Source: UBA3792 sp946185305 (GTDB taxonomy: Bacteria > Bacillota > Clostridia > Christensenellales > CAG-138). Taken from it: a stretch of DNA of 20,499 nt. The stretch is taken from assembly GCA_946185305.1 (NCBI GenBank), contig CAMHJE010000026.1, positions 1 to 20,499 on the forward strand, in the 5' to 3' direction. A model generated the notes under the pieces. The model was given only the letters and a program-made list of their open reading frames with translations, did not search any database and was not told the DNA's origin. Both the position numbers and the translations under genes were made by a program. This document shows, piece by piece, positions 15,298 through 20,499 of this stretch; position 1 is the stretch's first letter; every line of letters starts with the position of its first letter.

Positions 15298-17027
15298 TCC
15301 GTTACCGGTTCCTTTCGATAAAACGCGTTGCCGCCGACAAACTCGCGCAGAATACTGGTCGGAGGGATCTCATCCTCGACGGCGGCATCGCTGATATAGT
15401 TCAAAAACTTAATGATATTCAGCACTTCATCATAACACGGTTCTCCCGGCGATACGGCGGATAAAAGCGGATAGATATGCTTTTTCAGCACACAAAGCTC
15501 ATACACCAAAGCGGTATTCATGATCGCGTCCGCGCTCTCCTGATACGGGAAAATCCAACGACGCTCGCCGCGCTGCACGCTTTCCCACATGCCGAGCGTC
15601 CGCTCGATGGATGAACCGCGCGTGAGATAGTCGCGTACCATGCGCCGCAGCAAACGAACATCCGTCGTCGGAATTCGGTTATGATCGTCCAGATTAATGG
15701 TCGTCAGTGCGGAAACAAACAGTTTGAAAACGCGTTTTTTGTCGATGACCGGCGTCAGCAAGGCAGGATTTAAGGCATGCAGTCCTTCGATAATCAGGAT
15801 CGCATCGTCCTTTAACGTCACTTCATGCCCGTTATACAGGCGCGACCCTGTGGCAAAATCGAACGTCGGAATCTCCACCGTTTTGCCGTCCAGCAATGCC
15901 TCCAAATCCCGATTGAATTGCGGCACGTCGATCATATTCAGATGCTCATAATCAATCTGCCCGTTCTCATCCGGCTTGACATATTTCCGGTCGATATAAT
16001 AATCATCGAGCGAAAGCAGGATCGGGGACTTGCCGAGCACGCGCAGCTGTGTCGCCAAGCGGTTGGCGCTCGTCGTTTTGCCGGAACTTGACGGCCCTGC
16101 GATCAATACAGCCTTTGCCCCGCGCTGAAAAATCATCGTGGCGATCTCCGCAAACCGACGCTCATGCAGAGCCTCGTTGACCCGGATCAGTTCACGAACC
16201 TTGCCATCCTCGACCATCGCGTTCAGATCGGACACCGTCGTGCAGCGCATCAGCTGTCCCCAACGCTCGCTTTCCTCGAATGTGGCAGCAATGTGCGGTG
16301 AATACACATACCTTGCGGCAATATCCACATCCCGCGCAGACGGGCGCAAAAGGAACAGGCCGCCGTCCCGATATTGCAGATCGAACACCTTGGCATACCC
16401 GGTGGACGGGCACATTTCGCCGTAGAAATAATCGGCGTAATCGTCATGACAGTATACATCAAAATAAGTAAACTTTCGCCAGATCAGCAGCCGTACCTTG
16501 TCTTCCTGTCCGTCGCGCTCGAACAAATCAATCGCGCTGCGGATATCCATACGTTTCCGTTCCAGCGGATAATCCTCCGCCACAATAGCACGGCATTTTT
16601 CACGAAGGCGCTCTACATCCTCCTCACCAAACGGCTCGTCGCTGACAATTTCAATATCCAGGCCGGCTCCGATTGCGTGATTTACGCGCGCCTTGGCGTT
16701 CGGAAACAGTTCCCGCATGGCAAGGAAGAATACAAACAGCAGCGTGCGTTCATAGACCGCTTTGCCGCGTGCCTCATCATAGCGGATCAAGGAAACCTTG
16801 CCTGCGCCGTTTCGGATCGCACGGCGAAGACGCTCCGTGGACGGTGCGTTATCCTCGGAAACGCCGCGCAAGGGCGCATAATTCAAGGTAAAGACTTCGC
16901 CCGCTATATCCGCTGCAAGCGGTCTTGTTTTTAGCGAATCTGTGTCCAATCCAAGCTGCCGGATCAAATCCACCAGTCTATCGCCGGCATGGGCCTCTAT
17001 GCTATGCCCCTCGATCGTAATTTGCAT
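15294..17027 (-). CDS. Nucleoside (uridine) kinase-family protein with TGS and SAD domains
   Basis: A 577-residue fusion protein. The N-terminus (about 1-60; MQITIEGHSIEAHAG) resembles a TGS domain. Residues about 110-225 resemble the threonyl-tRNA synthetase second additional (editing-like) domain. The C-terminal half is a uridine kinase-type P-loop domain with Walker A GPSSSGKTT at 311-319 and LSLDDYYIDR near 334-343. This architecture recurs in Firmicutes as 'nucleoside kinase'; the real substrate is not established from sequence. ATG at 17027 follows GGAGG at 7 bases; a longer frame to 17048 lacks a ribosome site. First gene of the operon with the DUF1461 protein and tsaD. The synthetase-like domains beside tsaD suggest a tRNA link, which is inference only. 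Confidence 0.9.
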   Translation of the reverse strand: MQITIEGHSIEAHAGDRLVDLIRQLGLDTDSLKTRPLAADIAGEVFTLNYAPLRGVSEDNAPSTERLRRAIRNGAGKVSLIRYDEARGKAVYERTLLFVFFLAMRELFPNAKARVNHAIGAGLDIEIVSDEPFGEEDVERLREKCRAIVAEDYPLERKRMDIRSAIDLFERDGQEDKVRLLIWRKFTYFDVYCHDDYADYFYGEMCPSTGYAKVFDLQYRDGGLFLLRPSARDVDIAARYVYSPHIAATFEESERWGQLMRCTTVSDLNAMVEDGKVRELIRVNEALHERRFAEIATMIFQRGAKAVLIAGPSSSGKTTSANRLATQLRVLGKSPILLSLDDYYIDRKYVKPDENGQIDYEHLNMIDVPQFNRDLEALLDGKTVEIPTFDFATGSRLYNGHEVTLKDDAILIIEGLHALNPALLTPVIDKKRVFKLFVSALTTINLDDHNRIPTTDVRLLRRMVRDYLTRGSSIERTLGMWESVQRGERRWIFPYQESADAIMNTALVYELCVLKKHIYPLLSAVSPGEPCYDEVLNIIKFLNYISDAAVEDEIPPTSILREFVGGNAFYRKEPVTE

Positions 17028-17060
17028 GACGTTTCCTCCGTTTCCCATATAGATAGATTC

Positions 17061-17089
17061 AGTATAACAAAATAATCTCTCCGAAACAA
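17061..17089 (-). promoter_or_regulatory. Promoter of the nucleoside kinase-DUF1461-tsaD operon
   Basis: On the minus strand TTGTTT and TATACT are 17 bases apart, with TGT before the -10 box (extended -10), ending 34 bases before the start codon. Confidence 0.72.
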
Positions 17090-17097
17090 GTCACCAC

Positions 17098-17126
17098 TTG
17101 ACGAGTTCACAAAAAGCTAATATAAT
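17098..17126 (+). promoter_or_regulatory. Promoter of the riboswitch-exchanger transcript
   Basis: TTGACG at 17098-17103 and a perfect TATAAT at 17121-17126, 17 bases apart. Transcription would start near 17133, just ahead of the riboswitch aptamer. Its -35 box is only 8 bases from the -35 box of the divergent operon. Confidence 0.82.
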
Positions 17127-17135
17127 AGGGTGCGT

Positions 17136-17222
17136 AAAAGGGAGTAGCACCGCCGCAAGGCGGGACCGTTTGCGTCAGCACGAACGATTCGTTCCGCAGC
17201 GGTATCAAATCGCAAGACTTTT
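17136..17222 (+). promoter_or_regulatory. yybP-ykoY (Mn2+) riboswitch aptamer
   Basis: The leader matches the yybP-ykoY class, which binds Mn2+ and turns on efflux genes. P1 is AAAAG (17136-17140) with CTTTT (17218-17222). The conserved L1 strand GGAGTAGC follows at once, identical to that of the Lactococcus yoaB aptamer as I recall it. P2 is a CCGCC/GGCGG hairpin closed by a GCAA loop. A second arm (CCG...CGG) contains GCGTCA, resembling the L3 metal-site strand, and a GAACG/CGTTC hairpin. The conserved 3' strand GCAAGAC returns directly before the P1 closing strand. The aptamer starts about 3 bases from the predicted transcription start and lies 78 bases before the exchanger gene. Confidence 0.85.
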
Positions 17223-17300
17223 ATGCATTTTTGTGTGCATGGAAGCCTTGTTTTCTTTTTGCTTTTATGTATGCAGGCTGATTTGAAAGGAGAAAAATGT

Positions 17301-18275
17301 ATGCTTGTCCCTGTTTTACTGTTTCTGCTTGGCTTTGCGCTTCTGATCAAAGGCGGCGATTGGTTTGTTGACGGCTCCGTCGGCATTGCGCATCGGTTCC
17401 ATCTGCCGGAGCTTTTGATCGGCGCGACCATCGTATCCATCGGTACAACGCTGCCGGAAGTCATGGTTTCCAGTCAAGCTGCCATCGAAGGCAATGCCGG
17501 TATTTCCTACGGCAATGCCATCGGCTCGATCATCTGCAATACCGCTTTGATCGCTGCGCTGACCGTTGCCGTAAAACCCGGCAAGGTCAATCCCAAAACG
17601 TTCCTGCTTCCCACCATATTCTTCTTTATCGCTGCCGTTTCCTATTCGGTTATCGCATGGACGCGCGGCGCATTCGACCGTTGGATGGGCATTGCTTATC
17701 TGATCGTTTTTGTGGCCTATATGGTAATCTCTACCATGCATATGAAAAAGCATCCGGAACTTGCAGAAGACGACGGCGGTGAAGAGGAAGAATCCAAGCC
17801 TAAGGCGCTTTGGTTGGAAATCGTCCTGATGGTCGTCGGTGCTGCCGCCATCGCCGTCGGCGCACGGTTGCTTGTTGATAACGGCACCTTGATCGCGCAG
17901 GCACTCGGCGTGCCCGACAGCGTCATCGGCCTTACCATGGTTGCTCTCGGTACTTCCCTGCCGGAGCTGATTACGGCGATCACAAGCCTGATCAAAGGAC
18001 ACGGCGCGCTGTCGCTCGGCAACGTGATCGGCGCGAATCTGTTCAACATCGTGCTTGTTTCGGGTATGGCTATTACGATTTCTCCGTTTGCCATTCCGTC
18101 CGAAAAAATGCTCGGCGGCGTCAATTCCAGCTTAATCATCGACATTCCGCTGATGCTGCTCGTGATGGCTGTGCTGTGTATCCCCGCGTTGCTGAAGGGC
18201 AAGCTCAAGCGTTGGCAAGGTATCCTTCTGCTTTGCGCCTATGTCGGCTTTACCGTTTACCAGTTTGTTTCCTGA
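17301..18275 (+). CDS. CaCA-family cation/proton or sodium exchanger, putative Mn2+ exporter
   Basis: Inner-membrane antiporter of the Ca2+:cation antiporter superfamily (YrbG-like), which extrudes divalent cations in exchange for Na+ or H+. The 324-residue protein has the two inverted alpha repeats: GTTLPEV near 49 with GNAIGSIICN near 71-80, and GTSLPEL near 217 with GNVIGANLFN near 240-249. The Glu residues are the cation ligands. An acidic loop (EDDGGEEEES, near 156-165) separates the halves. ATG at 17301 has AAAGGAG upstream; the open frame extends 26 codons into the leader but lacks a site there. The yybP-ykoY riboswitch upstream implies manganese-induced expression, so Mn2+ may be the physiological substrate rather than Ca2+. 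Ends before a strong terminator. Confidence 0.9.
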   Translation: MLVPVLLFLLGFALLIKGGDWFVDGSVGIAHRFHLPELLIGATIVSIGTTLPEVMVSSQAAIEGNAGISYGNAIGSIICNTALIAALTVAVKPGKVNPKTFLLPTIFFFIAAVSYSVIAWTRGAFDRWMGIAYLIVFVAYMVISTMHMKKHPELAEDDGGEEEESKPKALWLEIVLMVVGAAAIAVGARLLVDNGTLIAQALGVPDSVIGLTMVALGTSLPELITAITSLIKGHGALSLGNVIGANLFNIVLVSGMAITISPFAIPSEKMLGGVNSSLIIDIPLMLLVMAVLCIPALLKGKLKRWQGILLLCAYVGFTVYQFVS

Positions 18276-18414
18276 TAGAGTCCCTGTTCGATATGCAGGT
18301 ATCGCTGTTGCATTTTGTTAGCAACTAATCTTTGTGTCTCATCGGAACCAAATGCATTCTTGCTTCGCAAGGGCATGAAGTTATTAACGGAATTTGTTAG
18401 TATTCGGTTATACG
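18276..18414. other. Untranslated region between the exchanger and its terminator
   Basis: About 140 bases with no convincing gene. It has small hairpins, including CTTGC/GCAAG around a TTC loop near 18360, and is AT-richer than the exchanger. The minus-strand open frame across it (18257-18463) starts with TTG inside the terminator region and ends inside the exchanger gene, so I do not call it. Confidence 0.5.
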
Positions 18415-18450
18415 AAAATAGGGCTTTTGGATAAGCCCTATTTTCTTTTT
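18415..18450. terminator. Strong bidirectional rho-independent terminator
   Basis: A perfect 12-bp stem, AAAATAGGGCTT/AAGCCCTATTTT, with a 6-base loop, then CTTTTT on the plus strand. It ends the exchanger transcript; the A-rich left arm can end minus-strand transcription from the sortase side too. Confidence 0.94.
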
Positions 18451-18710
18451 GGATTTTATACAATTCGGCAGATCAGCTGTGTATAATCCTTTTTTGATGA
18501 AAGAATGCCGCTTTGTAGAATACGAGAAGATTGCTTGTCCGCCGCAAGCATTTTACTTTTCAAGTAGTCGCAAAAGTATGTATACTTCTATGCGTCGCTT
18601 TTAGTCCAGTTGCACGCGGCAGAAATGTCCGTCATATGGACAACATCAATCCGTGATGCGATTCATTGCCTATTATTCTTTCTCGTCATAAAATTGTAGG
18701 ATGATTGTGA
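18451..18710. other. Gene-poor AT-rich region, possible element remnant
   Basis: No supported gene in about 260 bases. A TATAAT at 18482-18487 precedes a 35-codon plus-strand open frame (18497-18604) with only a poor ribosome site. A different plus frame continues open past its stop codon, as in a frameshifted remnant. It also holds a short palindrome at 18574-18587. Composition differs from the housekeeping genes to the left. It could be a decayed gene or a dispersed repeat; not resolvable here. Confidence 0.35.
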
Positions 18711-19634
18711 TCACTGTCCGTTATTGTCTATACGTTTTGCTATGACTACAAACCGACCGTTGCTGACATAGTGAAAGCAAGTGGAAAGGACCAACAACTC
18801 GTCGCCAAAAGAAACTTCTATTCCTGTATCGTACAAAGCCAATTCTTTTACCTGCTGCATATATTCTTCAAAGACCTCTTCCGTCTCCAGCGAAGTATAA
18901 TTGTAGTAATGGAATCCGTTTCTGTCACCGCGCGTCAGCGCCCTTGCTTTCATTGCTGCCACTACAATATAGGTTCGCTCTTCATACCGCGTATCAAAGT
19001 GAATCTCTTTATGGGTCTCCCAAAAAGACTCTTTCTGGTAGTCAATGATATGTGAGAACATAGTCCCCAGGTCCGGATGATGTCCATAGATCAGATAGAG
19101 TGAACCATTCGGATCACAATCTTCATCCAAGTAAGGGACGCCGGTAGCAGCTGATTTTCCATAATAGTCGTGACTCAAATAGAAGTCTTTGCGTGTAGGT
19201 GAATACATTACCGGATAATCGATGTTCGTATCCGGAATAGTGATCCAGCCGAAAAAATCGGTGTTAAGCTCATACAACGCTACATACTTTTGCAACGGCG
19301 TAGGCTCTTTCTGCTCTTCTGCCGAGAGAATGGCATCCGCTTGTGAAGCAGGCGAATCGGTCACAGAAGCAGAAATATCCGTGGATTTTTCTGTATGCGC
19401 CTCGTTCTGATCCATTTTCAACTCAGTAGGAGACACGAGTTTGCTTTCTTGCCTGGGATTCTCGTTTTCCAGTGGCCCACGCAATGATGCCAACTCTGAA
19501 AAAGCATCCGCTTCTCCCTTTGCCTGAATCAATTCAAGTCCAAGCATGACAGCAGAAAAAGTGAACACAGCCGCGAAAGCAAGCGCTGCAACGAGAAATA
19601 CCGATATCTTTTTTTTCTTCGATCCAATCTTCAT
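18711..19634 (-). CDS. Class B sortase
   Basis: Membrane-anchored transpeptidase that cleaves a C-terminal sorting signal and joins the protein to the wall or to another subunit. The 307-residue protein has a Lys-rich start and one membrane helix (about 10-32). A long polar linker (40-110) follows, then the sortase barrel: GWITIPDTNIDYPV near 129-142, catalytic His185 in YGHH, Cys286 in LSTC and Arg294 in NGRFVVIAKR. The DYPV and YGHH...MFSHI pattern points to class B. An alternative ATG at 19673 has a better ribosome site (AAGGAG) but lies inside a 14-bp stem-loop; the start is therefore uncertain. Directly downstream of a Cna_B surface protein, its likely substrate. AT-richer than the left-hand genes. 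Confidence 0.92.
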   Translation of the reverse strand: MKIGSKKKKISVFLVAALAFAAVFTFSAVMLGLELIQAKGEADAFSELASLRGPLENENPRQESKLVSPTELKMDQNEAHTEKSTDISASVTDSPASQADAILSAEEQKEPTPLQKYVALYELNTDFFGWITIPDTNIDYPVMYSPTRKDFYLSHDYYGKSAATGVPYLDEDCDPNGSLYLIYGHHPDLGTMFSHIIDYQKESFWETHKEIHFDTRYEERTYIVVAAMKARALTRGDRNGFHYYNYTSLETEEVFEEYMQQVKELALYDTGIEVSFGDELLVLSTCFHYVSNGRFVVIAKRIDNNGQ

Positions 19635-19644
19635 TGCTCTAAGA

Positions 19645-19678
19645 AACGGATGCGGTGCCGGAGAGCACCGCATCCGTT
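19645..19678 (-). terminator. Stem-loop between surface-protein and sortase genes, likely attenuator
   Basis: A perfect 14-bp GC-rich stem (AACGGATGCGGTGC/GCACCGCATCCGTT) with a 6-base loop, starting 10 bases after the surface-protein stop codon and followed on the minus strand by TTTCTT. The short T-run suggests a partial terminator that would lower sortase mRNA relative to the surface protein. It also covers an alternative sortase start codon (19673). Confidence 0.65.
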
Positions 19679-19687
19679 ACTCACTCC

Positions 19688-20499
19688 TTATTGTTCATTT
19701 TCCTTTTTCTTCTTCCGAGTGGAGACCCACAGTGCTCCGGCACAGCCCACTGCCGATATCAGCAGAATGCTGCCCCACAGCTTGATCTTTGTATTGTCGC
19801 CCGTGCCCGGCGTATCGTCACCGTATCTGTTCGTGACTGTGATACTGCCGCCGTGTTCGACAACCTTCCAACTATTCAAATTGGATTTGTAACCGTTTGG
19901 TCTACTCAGAACTTCTTTGACGCTGTATGTCACGAGCTTGCCGTCTTCGTACACCGGTAGATCGGTCCAGACATATGTCCAATTCTGCTGATAGCCAACA
20001 TTTACGGAGTCTATTTCGGTGGAAACATCATCCACAGTCTTCATCAGCAGGACTTTCGCTTTCACATACCTACGCTCACCTTCGGCGTCCGAATCATCGT
20101 TCCAATACTTGATCACGGTGATCGTCGTCGTCTCCGGCGTATAGCTGTTTGTCAGCGTTGTGACTGTTCCGTTCTGCTCCGTCTTCGTCAGACTGTAGCC
20201 TTCCGGCAGATCTTTCTCTGTCCACGTGTACGCAATCTCGGTCTTCGTGACGCTTCCGTCCTCGCCTACCGTGAACTTGTACTTCGGCAGATTCTCGATC
20301 TTCTTTTCAGCCCAGTCGTCCGCTTTCGTAAGCGTTACCGTCTGTACCGGATCAAGCGATTCGCCGTCCGCCTTCAGTTCTACTGTCAGCGTTTCCGGTC
20401 GCTTGCCATCCTGGTTGTTCGCATCGTCCCAGACCTTCTTCACGCTCGCTTCTACCTTTTCAGGCTTATGCGTGTTCGTGATGGTCGTCAGCGTGCCTT
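19688..20499 (-). CDS. Cna_B-repeat cell-wall surface protein (5' end outside window)
   Basis: C-terminal 270 residues of a secreted surface protein or pilin-like adhesin; the frame is open at the right edge. It shows the end of one Cna_B repeat (TITNTHKPE) and two further repeats, each starting with a Lys-bearing strand (VKKVWDD; TVIKYWND), with a Glu-bearing strand (YTWTEKDLP; YSVKEVLS) and ending in an Asn strand (LTNSYTP; VTNRYGD). These residues typically form Lys-Asn isopeptide bonds catalysed by Glu, which stiffen the stalk. A sorting signal follows: DDTPGTGDN, a hydrophobic helix (IKLWGSILLISAVGCAGALW) and a RKKKK tail. TPGTG is a variant of LPXTG. The adjacent class B sortase is the probable processing enzyme. 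The full length and N-terminal domains cannot be seen. Confidence 0.93.
   Translation of the reverse strand, partial: GTLTTITNTHKPEKVEASVKKVWDDANNQDGKRPETLTVELKADGESLDPVQTVTLTKADDWAEKKIENLPKYKFTVGEDGSVTKTEIAYTWTEKDLPEGYSLTKTEQNGTVTTLTNSYTPETTTITVIKYWNDDSDAEGERRYVKAKVLLMKTVDDVSTEIDSVNVGYQQNWTYVWTDLPVYEDGKLVTYSVKEVLSRPNGYKSNLNSWKVVEHGGSITVTNRYGDDTPGTGDNTKIKLWGSILLISAVGCAGALWVSTRKKKKENEQ

Noticed and set aside
17136..17222. T-box-like words (AGCACCG, GGGACCG) in the exchanger leader
   Set aside because: The order and spacing fit yybP-ykoY strands GGAGTAGC and GCAAGAC inside a closed P1; there is no T-box stem I, and the downstream gene is a cation exchanger rather than an aminoacyl-tRNA synthetase or amino-acid gene.
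18257..18463. 68-codon minus-strand open frame
   Set aside because: It starts with TTG beside the terminator hairpin, crosses that hairpin, ends inside the exchanger gene and has no ribosome site.
18497..18604. 35-codon plus-strand open frame with an upstream TATAAT
   Set aside because: Poor ribosome site, no recognisable similarity and no usable -35 box; recorded only as part of a possible remnant.
1..20499. CRISPR array, tRNA, rRNA or intact insertion sequence
   Set aside because: No regularly spaced repeats, no cloverleaf-like pattern, no transposase frame and no terminal inverted repeats were found by reading.

Overview
The window looks like a chromosomal segment of a Gram-positive, low-G+C-lineage bacterium (Firmicutes/Bacillota), most likely class Clostridia. 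The evidence is a PolC-type replicative polymerase with a built-in proofreading domain, a long-form ribosome hibernation factor, an MEP-pathway isoprenoid operon, a clostridial-style galactokinase, a yybP-ykoY riboswitch, and a class B sortase beside a Cna_B surface protein. Base composition is moderate (about 50-55% G+C by eye, not counted). No genus can be named from the sequence alone.

Positions 1-9185 hold one long minus-strand operon. It starts from an extended -10 promoter near 9180-9188 and reads pyrH (UMP kinase), frr (ribosome recycling factor), a 63-residue PASTA-like protein, uppS (undecaprenyl-PP synthase), dxr, rseP (site-2 protease), ispG and polC, which runs off the left edge. 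Spacing is tight, and the small gene overlaps frr. It joins nucleotide supply, translation recycling, isoprenoid precursor synthesis (dxr, ispG), lipid-carrier synthesis (uppS) and replication. cdsA, usually present between uppS and dxr in this arrangement, is absent.

Positions 9268-10476 hold a short plus-strand pair, a Nudix hydrolase and a P-loop kinase-like protein overlapping by 16 bases. It ends at a bidirectional terminator shared with a minus-strand two-CBS-domain protein (10481-10897). Upstream of that gene lies galK (minus), divergent from hpf (plus, 12425-12982). hpf has a perfect inverted repeat at its predicted transcription start. hpf converges on a three-gene minus operon: nucleoside kinase (TGS/SAD/P-loop), DUF1461 membrane protein, and tsaD, with overlapping ends.

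At 17061-17126 two back-to-back promoters serve the nucleoside kinase operon (minus) and a CaCA-family cation exchanger (plus). The exchanger mRNA leader carries a well-formed yybP-ykoY (Mn2+) riboswitch at 17136-17222, which suggests a manganese efflux role. A strong bidirectional terminator follows at 18415-18450.

The right end (18445-20499) is AT-richer and of accessory character. It has a gene-poor stretch, then a class B sortase and the 3' part of a Cna_B-repeat surface protein with a TPGTG sorting signal, both minus strand. A perfect 14-bp stem-loop separates the surface-protein gene from the sortase gene and is a likely attenuator.

No CRISPR array, intact insertion sequence, rRNA or tRNA was seen.
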